From NCBI GenBank assembly GCA_013694685.1, contig JACDBY010000227.1, positions 1-9,322 of the forward strand: DNA of 9,322 nucleotides, read 5' to 3'. This document shows, one piece after another, positions 1 through 6,836 of this stretch. A program made the translations under genes and the position numbers. The notes beneath the pieces were generated by a model. That model was not told the DNA's origin. It worked only from the letters and a program-made list of their open reading frames with translations, and ran no database searches. Within the stretch, counting starts at the first letter, position 1, and each line of letters begins with the position of its first letter. The stretch is from Actinomycetota bacterium. GTDB taxonomy: Bacteria > Actinomycetota > Thermoleophilia > Gaiellales > Gaiellaceae.

Positions 1-18
1 ATCCCGCTTCGCGGAACA
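1..18. repeat. Partial copy of the 127-165 repeat
   Basis: These 18 bases match 148-165 exactly. Only the tail of the unit is present because the window begins here; the hairpin portion, if it exists, would lie just upstream. Confidence 0.65.
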
Positions 19-126
19 AGAACGAGCAGTGAGAACCTGACGGTGCACGTCGCCGCCGCTCGACAGTTGCGACCGCGAATGCGGGCGCCTTTAGGGATCT
101 GCCCCGCCGGAGGCGCGGATCGAGCG

Positions 127-165
127 GCGGGATTCCGCTCTTGCGGAATCCCGCTTCGCGGAACA
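127..165. repeat. Palindromic repeat unit with 12-bp hairpin
   Basis: Bases 127-138 and 143-154 are perfect reverse complements (12 bp stem) around the loop TCTT. The tail of the unit, 148-165 (ATCCCGCTTCGCGGAACA), is identical to the first 18 bases of the window, so this is a repeated element whose other copy is cut by the window edge. TTCCGC at 133-138 could pair with either GCGGAA at 143-148 or a second GCGGAA at 158-163, so two alternative folds are possible. The unit ends only 5 bases before the ATG at 171. There is no T-tract, so it is not a classic terminator. A REP-like dispersed intergenic repeat is the likeliest identity, by inference. Confidence 0.7.
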
Positions 166-170
166 CGCAG

Positions 171-1511
171 ATGAGCACCGTCGGCTATCTCTCCCTCACC
201 GACGCGGATCGGGAGGCGATGCTCGAGGCGATCGGGATCGCCTCGCTCGAGGAGCTCTTCGAGCAGATTCCGTCGGGAGTCCGGTTCGACCGCGCGCTCG
301 ACGTGCCCGAGGCGCTCGCCGAGAGCGCCCTCGTGCGGCGGTTCGAGGAGCTCGCGGCGCGAAACGCCTCGACGACGCGCGAGCTCAGCTTTCTCGGCAT
401 GGGGATCTACGACCATTACGTGCCGGCGATCGTCGACACGTTCCTCTCCCGCGGCGAGTTTCTGACCGCATACACGCCGTACCAGCCGGAGATGAGCCAG
501 GGCGTCCTGCAGGCGATCTTCGAGTACCAGACCGCGATCTGCGAGCTGACCGGCATGGACGTCTCGAACGCCTCCGGCTACGACGGCATGACGGTCGCCG
601 CGGATGCGTGCTTCATCGCGAAGGCGCACACGGGGAGGGCGAAGATCGTGCTCGCCGAGACGCTCCATCCGATGGCACGCCAGGTCGTGAAGACGTACGC
701 GCCAGGGTTCGGGATGGAGGTCATCGAGGTGAGTCACGACGGCGGCACGATCGATCCCGGCCGGTTTGCGGAGGCGTCGCAGGACGCTGCGATCGCGCTC
801 TTCCAGCAGCCGAACGCGTTCGGCTGCCTCGAGGCAGCGCCCGAGCTCGCCGCCGCGGCGAACGCGGCGAGCGCGTTGCCCGTTGCCCATGTCGACCTCG
901 CTTCGCTGGGACTGCTCGAAGCGCCCGGCGAGTACGGCTGTGCGATGGCGATCGGCGAGGGACAGTCGATCGGGAACTACCAGAGCTACGGCGGGCCGCA
1001 TTACGGCTTCCTCGCGGCGCGGAAGGAGTTCATCCGCCGCATGCCCGGCCGGATCGTCGGCGAGACGACGGATATCGAGGGGAAGCGCGGATTCGTCCTC
1101 GCGCTGCAGACGCGGGAGCAGCACATCCGTCGCGAGAAGGCGACCTCGAACATGACGACGAACCAGACGCTGCTCGCGCTCGGCGGGCTGATGACCCTTT
1201 GCTGGCTCGGACCCGAGGGGCTCCGCGAGCTCGGTGAGTCGTGTCTCGCGGTCGCGGGCTACGCGAAGGAGCGCGTCGGGCTGCCGCTCGCCTTCGACCG
1301 CCCGGCGTTCAAGGAGGTCGCGTTCAGAACGCCGATCCCCGCGCGCGAGGTGGTGTCGCGCGCCCGCGAGCACGGCGTCCATCCCGGGTATCCGCTCGGT
1401 CGCGACTACCCGGGGCTCGACGACGTGCTGCTCGTGGCCCTGACCGAGAAGCGGACGCCGGCCGATGTCGACCGCCTCGCCGAGGTGCTCGCCGAAGTGA
1501 CGGGTGCGTGA
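171..1511 (+). CDS. gcvPA: Glycine dehydrogenase (decarboxylating) subunit 1, GcvPA
   Basis: This is the first subunit of the split P-protein of the glycine cleavage system. With GcvPB it decarboxylates glycine on PLP and passes the aminomethyl group to the lipoyl arm of GcvH in the cytoplasm. The 446 residues match the usual size of this subunit. Family signatures are clear: GIYDHYVP at residues 78-85, TPYQPEMSQG at 102-111, and the late block with GNYQSYGGPHYGF, MPGRIVGET and REKATSN. The PLP lysine is in the partner subunit, as expected for split P-proteins. I chose the ATG at 171 because MSTVGYLSLT resembles the family N-terminus; the TTG at 141 lies within the repeat hairpin. No strong ribosome binding site precedes the ATG. 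The stop overlaps the gcvPB start by one base (TGATG), implying translational coupling. Confidence 0.95.
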   Translation: MSTVGYLSLTDADREAMLEAIGIASLEELFEQIPSGVRFDRALDVPEALAESALVRRFEELAARNASTTRELSFLGMGIYDHYVPAIVDTFLSRGEFLTAYTPYQPEMSQGVLQAIFEYQTAICELTGMDVSNASGYDGMTVAADACFIAKAHTGRAKIVLAETLHPMARQVVKTYAPGFGMEVIEVSHDGGTIDPGRFAEASQDAAIALFQQPNAFGCLEAAPELAAAANAASALPVAHVDLASLGLLEAPGEYGCAMAIGEGQSIGNYQSYGGPHYGFLAARKEFIRRMPGRIVGETTDIEGKRGFVLALQTREQHIRREKATSNMTTNQTLLALGGLMTLCWLGPEGLRELGESCLAVAGYAKERVGLPLAFDRPAFKEVAFRTPIPAREVVSRAREHGVHPGYPLGRDYPGLDDVLLVALTEKRTPADVDRLAEVLAEVTGA

Positions 1512-2977
1512 TGGAGCTGATCTTCGAGAAGTCCAGACCGGGCCGGCGGGCAGGACGCGTGCCGGCGTACGACCTCCCGGTGCCGGAGCTGCCCCCGGAG
1601 CTCCGGCGCGGCAGCCCTCCGCGTCTCCCAGAGGTGCCGGAGAACGAGATCGTGCGGCACTTCACGGCGCTCGCCGACCGAAACTTCGGAATCGACACCG
1701 GCTTCTATCCGCTCGGCAGCTGCACGATGAAGCACAACCCGCGCGTCAACGAGCGCGTCGTCGCGCTGCCCGGCTTCCGCGATCTCCACCCCCTCCAGGA
1801 GGACGAAGGCGCGCAGGGGGCGCTCGAGCTCATGTGGGAGCTGCAGCAGATCCTGGCCGAAGTGGCAGGTCTCCCGGCGGTCACGCTCCAGCCGGCGGCA
1901 GGCTCGCAGGGCGAGCTGACCGGGCTCATGCTCATGCGCGCCGCGTTCGCCGACCGGGGCGAGCACGAGCGCAACGTGATCATCACGGCCGACACCGCGC
2001 ACGGGACGAACCCCGCGAGCGTGACGATGGCCGGCTTCGAGCTCGCGAAGGTCGCGACGACGGACCGAGGCAATCTCGACCTCGAGGACCTGCGCGCGAA
2101 GGTCGACGATCGGACCGCGGGTCTCATGCTCACGAACCCTTCGACCCTAGGTCTCTTCGACGAGGGGATCGAGGAGGTCGCGGAAATCTTTCACGAGCGC
2201 GGCGCGCTCCTCTACTACGACGGCGCGAACCTGAACGCGGTCGTCGGGCGCTCACGCCCCGGCGACATGGGCTTTGACATCGTTCACTACAACCTCCACA
2301 AGACGTTCTCGCAGCCGCACGGCGGGGGTGGTCCCGGTGGCGGCCCCGTGGCCGTGCGCGCCGAGCTCGAGCCGTTCCTCCCGTCGCCCACCCTCGTCCG
2401 CGACGGCGACGTGTATCGGCTCGACCACGAGCGTCCGAAGTCGATCGGGCGCGTTCGCGGCTTCGCGGGGCCGTTCGGCGTCTTCGTCCGCTCGTATGCG
2501 TTCATGCGCGCCTACGGGCCTGCGCTGAAGGAGATGTCGGAGGTTGCCGTCCTGAATGCGAACTACCTGCTCGCCCGGCTGCGCGACGTCTACGACCTGC
2601 CGTTCGACCGCCACTGCATGCACGAGTTCGTGCTCTCCGCCCGGACGCTGAAGCGCGAGCACGGCGTCACCGCGCTCGATGTCGCCAAGCGCCTGATGGA
2701 TCACGGCATCCACCCACCGACGATCTACTTCCCGCTCGTCGTCGCGGAGGCGCTCATGATCGAGCCCACCGAGACCGAGACGAAGGAGCGTCTCGACGAG
2801 TTCGTCGAGGCGATGCGCGCGATCGCCGACGAGGCCGCGACTAACCCCGAGCGGCTGAAGGACGCGCCCCTCACCCGACCGGTTCGGCGCCTCGACGAGG
2901 TGAAGGCGACGAAGCAGCCGGTCGTCCGGTACTCGTTCCAGCGGGCCGGGGCTGTCGATAGGGTTGAGGCGCCATGA
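1511..2977 (+). CDS. gcvPB: Glycine dehydrogenase (decarboxylating) subunit 2, GcvPB
   Basis: This is the PLP-carrying subunit of the split P-protein and the partner of GcvPA. It has 488 residues, the normal size. Visible signatures are YPLGSCTMKHNP near the N-terminus, the AAGSQGELTG and TAHGTNPASV blocks, and the PLP-lysine motif HYNLHKTFSQPHGGGGPG, with the lysine at residue 264 (codon 2300-2302). The glycine-rich stretch after the lysine is typical. The frame is open upstream to about 1241, but the ATG at 1511 overlapping the gcvPA stop gives the family N-terminus (MELIFEKS..GR). The gene ends in an ATGA overlap with the next one, so four genes in a row are probably translated from one message. 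Confidence 0.96.
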   Translation: MELIFEKSRPGRRAGRVPAYDLPVPELPPELRRGSPPRLPEVPENEIVRHFTALADRNFGIDTGFYPLGSCTMKHNPRVNERVVALPGFRDLHPLQEDEGAQGALELMWELQQILAEVAGLPAVTLQPAAGSQGELTGLMLMRAAFADRGEHERNVIITADTAHGTNPASVTMAGFELAKVATTDRGNLDLEDLRAKVDDRTAGLMLTNPSTLGLFDEGIEEVAEIFHERGALLYYDGANLNAVVGRSRPGDMGFDIVHYNLHKTFSQPHGGGGPGGGPVAVRAELEPFLPSPTLVRDGDVYRLDHERPKSIGRVRGFAGPFGVFVRSYAFMRAYGPALKEMSEVAVLNANYLLARLRDVYDLPFDRHCMHEFVLSARTLKREHGVTALDVAKRLMDHGIHPPTIYFPLVVAEALMIEPTETETKERLDEFVEAMRAIADEAATNPERLKDAPLTRPVRRLDEVKATKQPVVRYSFQRAGAVDRVEAP

Positions 2978-3348
2978 CGGTTGCGGTCGCCCACGAGCTC
3001 GTCGAGCTCGCCCACGACGTCGCACGTGCCGTCTCGGAGCACGATGTCGCTCGCCTCGACGAGCTGCTGGCGGCCGAGTTCACCCTCCAGGGCGCTGCGG
3101 GTCAGCTCGACCGTGGCGCGTTCGTGGAGGCGGCCGCAGGCCCGTACGAGATCGACGAGTTCACCTACGAGGAGATCGATCCGGAGATCTACGGCAACAC
3201 CGCGGTGCTCGTCTCGCGCTACCGCCAGGTCGCGCGGCTCGACGGTCGCGACCTCAGCCACCGCATGCACGTCACCGACATCTGGACGCGCCGCGATGCG
3301 CGCTGGCAGCTCGTACGCAGGCACGCGACGATTGCGGGCGAGTCGTGA
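2974..3348 (+). CDS. NTF2/SnoaL-like (DUF4440-type) protein
   Basis: This is a 124-residue protein of the NTF2-like alpha+beta barrel type. The N-terminal helices (HELVELAHDVARAVSEHD, then LDELLAAEFTLQG) are followed by beta strands ending in HVTDIWTRRDARWQLVRRH, the usual ending of SnoaL/DUF4440 proteins. This fold serves many roles, including small-molecule binding, isomerases and dimerisation modules, and the sequence does not show which applies. It lacks a signal peptide and is probably cytosolic. It starts within the gcvPB stop (ATGA, 2974-2977) and ends in a GTGA overlap with the MOSC gene, so it is probably co-expressed with glycine decarboxylase. A role in glycine metabolism is not shown. 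Confidence 0.85.
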   Translation: MTVAVAHELVELAHDVARAVSEHDVARLDELLAAEFTLQGAAGQLDRGAFVEAAAGPYEIDEFTYEEIDPEIYGNTAVLVSRYRQVARLDGRDLSHRMHVTDIWTRRDARWQLVRRHATIAGES

Positions 3349-3908
3349 CCGAGACGGTCGACAGCACGCATCACCTGACACCCGCGGACCTGGAAGCGGG
3401 GCTCCCTACCGTACGCGCGGCGCCGCGGGACGAGGGCGTGCTCGAGCTGATCGTCGTCCGGCCGGACGTCGGCGAGCGGCGGTGCCTCGACGAGGCTGAG
3501 CTCGACCTCGAGGAAGGCGTCGTCGGCGATCGCTGGCGCGCGTCGGGCCGCTCCGGAGGTCGACCTTCGAATCTCGACGCGCAGGTGACGTTGATGTCGT
3601 CGCGCGCGGCGGCTCTCGTTGCCCGCGATCGCAACCGGTGGCCGCTCGCCGGCGACCAGCTCTACGTCGATCTCGATCTGAGCGGCGAGCACCTTCCACC
3701 CGGCACGCGTCTCGCGATCGGGCACGCGGTGCTGGAGGTGACGGCCGAGCCGCACACGGGTTGCAAGAAGTTCACGGAGCGATTCGGTCTGGACGCGATG
3801 CGATTCGTCAACTCGCCCGAGGGTCGGGAACTGAACCTGCGCGGGATCAACGCGCGTGTCGTCGAGCCGGGCACCTTCCGGGTCGGCGACGCCGTTCGCA
3901 AGCTCTGA
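3345..3908 (+). CDS. MOSC domain-containing protein
   Basis: This 187-residue protein consists mostly of one MOSC domain, the beta-barrel fold found at the C-terminus of molybdenum cofactor sulfurases and in stand-alone proteins such as YiiM. The diagnostic segment is PHTGCKKFTERFG, with the conserved cysteine at residue 140 (codon 3762-3764), followed by LNLRGINARVVEPG and a terminal VGDAVRKL. Earlier, GVVGDRW and QVTLMSSRAAAL fit the first half of the domain. In the family the cysteine is thought to carry or transfer sulfur; the substrate of this small stand-alone type is not established. The GTG at 3345 is the likely start because it overlaps the preceding stop (GTGA); the frame is open further upstream only as a shadow of gcvPB and the NTF2-like gene. 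Confidence 0.88.
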   Translation: MTETVDSTHHLTPADLEAGLPTVRAAPRDEGVLELIVVRPDVGERRCLDEAELDLEEGVVGDRWRASGRSGGRPSNLDAQVTLMSSRAAALVARDRNRWPLAGDQLYVDLDLSGEHLPPGTRLAIGHAVLEVTAEPHTGCKKFTERFGLDAMRFVNSPEGRELNLRGINARVVEPGTFRVGDAVRKL

Positions 3909-3969
3909 CGGGCGCTGTCGCTCGTGAGGCCGGCCGTGGTCGACCGACCGCCCGAGCGTCGTCGACGGA
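3909..3969. other. Convergent intergenic gap, no clear terminator
   Basis: These 61 bases separate the MOSC stop from the convergent stop of the collagen-like remnant. A bidirectional terminator would be expected, but I see no convincing stem followed by a T-tract. Only short palindromes such as GGTCGACC are present. Confidence 0.4.
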
Positions 3970-4380
3970 TCAGCCCGAGTTCGTCAGGTTGGCGACGCGG
4001 ATCGCGGCGATCTTGATGAAGTTGGCCGCAAGCGTCCCGGTGTTGGCCTGGCACTGGAAGTCCGCACTCCCGGCGGCCGCGTATTCGTTCACGACGATCG
4101 TCGTCAGGGTCGAGTTGGCGGTGCCCGGGCCCCGCGGCTCCTGCGGCCCCTGCCGGCCGGCCGGGCCTGCGGGACCGATCTTGCCGAAGGGAACCTGGCT
4201 CGCCTTGAAGTCGGCGCCGAGCAGCGTTCCGTTCAGGACCTTGCCGGTTGTGACGGCGTTCGCCTTGAGCTGCACGGTGTCGACACTGTTCGGGGCAAGG
4301 GCTACCGAGGCTGCGACCCGGTGCGGGAGAGAGCGATGCCGGGCGAGGCACGCGACGACGAACGAGAAATGTGGGATCGG
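3970..4380 (-). pseudogene. Collagen-like protein gene lacking a start codon
   Basis: Read on the minus strand, the product contains APNSVDTVQLKANAVTTGKV, then LNGTLLGADFKASQVP, then a short Gly-X-Y tract (about 4176-4123) and a C-terminal domain ending IAAIRVANLTNSG. This architecture is typical of secreted collagen-like hypothetical proteins of Thermoleophilia. In those proteins a hydrophobic signal segment precedes the first block. Here the corresponding segment starts PHFSFVVACLA, then turns into the charged RHRSLPHR. Reading 4340-4317 one base over gives GIALSRTG, which looks like the expected hydrophobic segment, so two compensating indels are suspected. No ATG, GTG or TTG occurs in frame between the rlmN stop at 4397 and this segment; the nearest upstream in-frame ATG (4545) is inside rlmN. 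One Gly of the collagen tract is replaced by Glu (codon 4140-4138). I judge it a 5'-damaged gene, although sequence errors could give the same picture. Confidence 0.6.
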
Positions 4381-4396
4381 GACGGTGTGGGGCCGC

Positions 4397-5407
4397 TCAG
4401 CTCGAGACGGGCTCGGGCGCGCGGGCTCGCGGTACGGCGGCGAGTTGTCCGCACGCCGCCGCGATGTCGCGACCGCGCGTGAGCCGCACGGTCGCGGGCA
4501 CGTGCGCGCGGTCGAGCTCTGCCTTGAAGGTTGCGATCGCCTCACGGGATGAGCCGCCGTACTTCCCCGTCGGGTTGTAGGGGATCAGGTTGACCTTGAA
4601 CGCGTCGCGACCGAGAAGCTCAGCCAACAGACGCGCCTGAGCGGGAGCATCGTTGACGCCGGCGAGCATCACGTACTCGACGAAGACGCGCCGGTTCGTC
4701 CGCTCCCAGTGCGTCCGGCAGAGCGCCACGACGTCGGCCAGCGGGTAGCGGTCGTTGACCGGCATCAGCTCGCTGCGGAGCGCGGGATCCGCCGCATGGA
4801 GCGAGAGCGCGAGGCGGATCGGCTCGGCGACGTCCTCGACGAAGCGCGAGAGGCCCGGCATCCAGCCGACGGTCGAGATCGTCGTCCGCCGGTGAGTGAT
4901 GCCGATCGCGGGCATCCGGCGGGTCGCGCCGAGCACGCCGTCGAGGTTCATGAGCGGCTCGCCCATACCCATGAAGACGAGGTGGTTCAGCGGCACACTG
5001 CGGCGGAAGTGGAGCGCCTGGTCGACGATCTCGGAGGCGGTGAGGTTGCGCCCGAAGGTCATCGCGCCCGTTGCGCAGAACGTGCACGTCAGCGGACAGC
5101 CCGACTGCGAGGAGACGCAGACCGAGCGCCTTCCGTCGCGGTAGCGCATCAGCACGGCCTCGACGGGATGACCGTCGTGGGTGCGGAAGAGGGTCTTGAC
5201 GGTGCCGTCGCGCGCCTGCTGCTCGGTCACGACGGCGAGCGTCGAGAACGGCACCTCGGCCTCGAGCGCTGTGCGGAGCGCGAGTGGCAGGTTCGTCATC
5301 GACTGGTAGCCGTCGGCTCCTCGCGCGGTCCACTCCCAGACCTGCGCCGCGCGGTACGCGGGCTGGCCCAGCTCGGCGACGCGTCGTTCGAGGAGTTCGA
5401 GGTCGAT
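4397..5407 (-). CDS. rlmN: Dual-specificity 23S rRNA (A2503-C2)/tRNA (A37-C2) methyltransferase RlmN
   Basis: RlmN is a radical SAM enzyme that methylates C2 of A2503 in 23S rRNA and of A37 in some tRNAs. The radical SAM cluster motif CPLTCTFC (CX3CX2C) is present, its first cysteine codon being 5098-5096. The upstream cysteine of SVCVSSQ (matching E. coli C118) and the C-terminal mechanistic cysteine in TRGRDIAAACGQL (matching E. coli C355) are both present, as are MGMGEPL, LSLHA and NLIPYNP. From the conserved IDLELLERR onward there are 336 residues, close to the normal size. The 5' end is unresolved: no in-frame ATG, GTG or TTG lies between 5608 and the core. The GTG at 5608 would overlap the divergent gene by about 158 bases. 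A GTG at 5415 is one base out of frame (GTG GCT CC|ATC GAC), so an indel or an ATC start at 5407 are options. The given start marks the conserved core. Confidence 0.9.
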   Translation of the reverse strand: MDLELLERRVAELGQPAYRAAQVWEWTARGADGYQSMTNLPLALRTALEAEVPFSTLAVVTEQQARDGTVKTLFRTHDGHPVEAVLMRYRDGRRSVCVSSQSGCPLTCTFCATGAMTFGRNLTASEIVDQALHFRRSVPLNHLVFMGMGEPLMNLDGVLGATRRMPAIGITHRRTTISTVGWMPGLSRFVEDVAEPIRLALSLHAADPALRSELMPVNDRYPLADVVALCRTHWERTNRRVFVEYVMLAGVNDAPAQARLLAELLGRDAFKVNLIPYNPTGKYGGSSREAIATFKAELDRAHVPATVRLTRGRDIAAACGQLAAVPRARAPEPVSS

Positions 5408-5417
5408 GGAGCCACGA

Positions 5418-5444
5418 TAGACTCGCCAGAAGCCGCAGAGGAGG
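5418..5444 (+). promoter_or_regulatory. Possible -10 box and strong RBS for the ABM-like gene
   Basis: GAGGAGG at 5438-5444 is a strong Shine-Dalgarno sequence, 6 bases before the GTG at 5451, and decides that start. The sequence TAGACT at 5418-5423 matches four of six bases of a -10 box, but no good -35 box is seen. The RBS is well supported; the promoter is a guess. Confidence 0.45.
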
Positions 5445-5450
5445 CCATGA

Positions 5451-5783
5451 GTGTTCGCACGCGTGACGACGTACGAGCTGGAGCTTGGACGCGCCTCGGA
5501 GGCCGTCGAGTCCTTCCAACCCGCAATCGAGCTGATCCGGGGACTGGACGGCCTGGTCGAGGCCTTCTTCCTCGTCGAGCGTGACGGCCAACATGCGATG
5601 TCGATCACGCTCTGGGAGTCGACCGACGCGATGGAGCGCAGTCGGGTCGCCGCCTCGCGCGCCCGCACCGACGCCGCCATCGCGGTCGAGGCCGAGGTGA
5701 CGAGTACGTTCGAGCTCGACGTCGGGATCCGCGCCGCTGCGCGACCGGTCGACGATGGATCCGACGAGCCCCGCGCCGCCTAG
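5451..5783 (+). CDS. ABM-like (antibiotic biosynthesis monooxygenase-type) small protein
   Basis: This 110-residue protein resembles the dimeric alpha+beta barrel / ABM family. A first strand (ARVTTYEL) is followed by a helix (ASEAVESFQPAIELIRG), the characteristic LVEAFFLVERDGQHAMSITL strands, WESTDAMERS, and a second helix. The last 30 residues form a charged, low-complexity tail outside the usual fold. ABM-fold proteins include heme-degrading and quinone monooxygenases, but many are uncharacterised, so no substrate is proposed. The GTG at 5451 is chosen because of its Shine-Dalgarno; the nearby ATG at 5447 is in another frame and gives an unrelated peptide. It is divergent from rlmN with almost no gap and is followed after 9 bases by threonine aldolase, so the two are probably co-transcribed. 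Confidence 0.8.
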   Translation: MFARVTTYELELGRASEAVESFQPAIELIRGLDGLVEAFFLVERDGQHAMSITLWESTDAMERSRVAASRARTDAAIAVEAEVTSTFELDVGIRAAARPVDDGSDEPRAA

Positions 5784-5792
5784 AGCGCGCCC

Positions 5793-6836
5793 GTGATCGA
5801 CCTGCGCTCCGACACCGCGACGCGGCCGACCGACGGTATGCGCGCGGCCATCGCCGCCGCCGAGGTCGGCGACGAGCAGCGCCGGGAGGATCCCACGGTG
5901 AACGAGCTTCAGGAACGTGCCGCGACGCTCCTCGGACAGGAGCGGGCGCTCTTCGTGCCCACCGCGACGATGGCGAACCAGATCGCCCTCAAGCTCCACG
6001 CGCGACCCGGAGACGTCCTCGTCGCCGAGCGCCACGCACACATCGTGATCTACGAGTACGGCGGCGCGGCCGTCCACGCGGGCTTGATGATCGAGCCGAT
6101 CGCCGGCGAGGGCGGTCGCTTCGGTGTCGACGAGCTGCACGCGGCGACCGAGCCGAGCACGAAAGGTGCCGACCAACGCGCGGCCGTTCTCGCGCTCGAG
6201 AACACCCACAACTCATCGGGCGGCCGCTGCTGGCCCCTCGAGGAGCTCGAGTCTCTTCTCGCCGCCGCCCGCGAGCGCGGCCTTGCGACACACCTCGACG
6301 GCGCGAGGCTCTTCAACGCGGCGGTCGCCACCGGGGTGCCGGCGAGCGCGATCGGCGGGCTCTTCGACACGGTCACCGTCTGCCTCTCGAAAGGACTCGG
6401 CTGCCCCCTCGGGGCCCTCCTCGCCGGCTCCGAGAAGACGATCGAGCGCGCCTGGCGCGAGAAGCACCTCTTTGGCGGCGCGCTGCGACAGGCGGGCATC
6501 GTCGCCGCGGCCGGTGTCTACGCGCTCGAGAACCACCTCGACCGGCTGGCCGACGACCACGCGCGCGCACGGCGGCTCGGCGATGCCTGGCACGCCGCCG
6601 GGCTCCCCGTCGAACCGGATCGCGTCGAGACGAACTTCGTCCAGCTCGACGTCGGCGTCTTGGGGCTCGGGCGCGACGAGGTACTCGCCCGGTTGCGCCA
6701 AGGCGGGGTCGGGCTCTCGTCCACGATCCACCCGACCGTCGTGCGGGCGGTCACGCATCTCGATCTCGGCGACGACGACATCGACCGCGCGATCGAGCTC
6801 GTCCCGCACGTGCTCGGAGCCCGTGTCGCCGCCTGA
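5793..6836 (+). CDS. ltaE: Low-specificity L-threonine aldolase (PLP-dependent)
   Basis: The enzyme cleaves L-threonine or L-allo-threonine to glycine and acetaldehyde. The 347 residues match the family (fold type I PLP enzymes, beta-eliminating lyase family). Motifs in order: [13 protein letters not shown] at the N-terminus, [19 protein letters not shown] (the histidine stacks on PLP in the family), [16 protein letters not shown], and the Schiff-base lysine in [11 protein letters not shown] at residue 200 (codon 6390-6392). In many aldolases the early loop reads DDVYGEDPT; here it is [10 protein letters not shown], so the tyrosine-glycine pair is absent. The start is the GTG at 5793, since the initiator directly precedes the conserved IDLRSDT. 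The 3' end overlaps the next gene by 14 bases. Its glycine product is the substrate of the gcvPA/gcvPB enzyme encoded upstream. Confidence 0.92.
   Translation: MIDLRSDTATRPTDGMRAAIAAAEVGDEQRREDPTVNELQERAATLLGQERALFVPTATMANQIALKLHARPGDVLVAERHAHIVIYEYGGAAVHAGLMIEPIAGEGGRFGVDELHAATEPSTKGADQRAAVLALENTHNSSGGRCWPLEELESLLAAARERGLATHLDGARLFNAAVATGVPASAIGGLFDTVTVCLSKGLGCPLGALLAGSEKTIERAWREKHLFGGALRQAGIVAAAGVYALENHLDRLADDHARARRLGDAWHAAGLPVEPDRVETNFVQLDVGVLGLGRDEVLARLRQGGVGLSSTIHPTVVRAVTHLDLGDDDIDRAIELVPHVLGARVAA

Larger units (their letters stand above)
1..170 (+). other. Non-coding leader upstream of gcvPA
   Basis: No convincing gene is visible here. One frame is open from base 1 to the TGA at 172-174, and another ends at a TGA at 30-32 that could be the last codons of an upstream gene, but neither gives a recognisable protein. 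The stretch holds a partial repeat at 1-18, a weak promoter-like pair (TTGCGA at 67-72, 17 bases, TTTAGG at 90-95) and a strong hairpin at 127-154 just ahead of the gcvPA start. I looked for a glycine riboswitch, which often controls gcv genes, and did not see its conserved core. A gcvT or gcvH gene commonly lies upstream of gcvPA, but it would be outside this window. Confidence 0.5.

Noticed and set aside
1..170. Glycine riboswitch ahead of gcvPA
   Set aside because: Neither the conserved aptamer core nor tandem aptamer layout is visible; the leader is explained by repeats and a simple hairpin.
141..170. Earlier TTG start for gcvPA
   Set aside because: The extra ten residues are encoded by the repeat hairpin and do not look like the family N-terminus; ATG at 171 fits better.
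4123..4176. Second pair of frameshifts in the collagen tract
   Set aside because: A shifted reading also gives Gly-rich triplets, but the current frame keeps Gly every third residue except one Glu, so a single substitution is the simpler explanation.
4620..6209. Long open frame of 529 codons on the minus strand
   Set aside because: It is out of frame with rlmN over the conserved region and antisense to ltaE; composition is typical of shadow frames in GC-rich DNA.
6124..6822. Extension of the serine hydrolase to an upstream ATG at 6124
   Set aside because: The extension is a Ser/Arg-rich shadow of ltaE; GTG at 6823 gives a normal N-terminus for the family.
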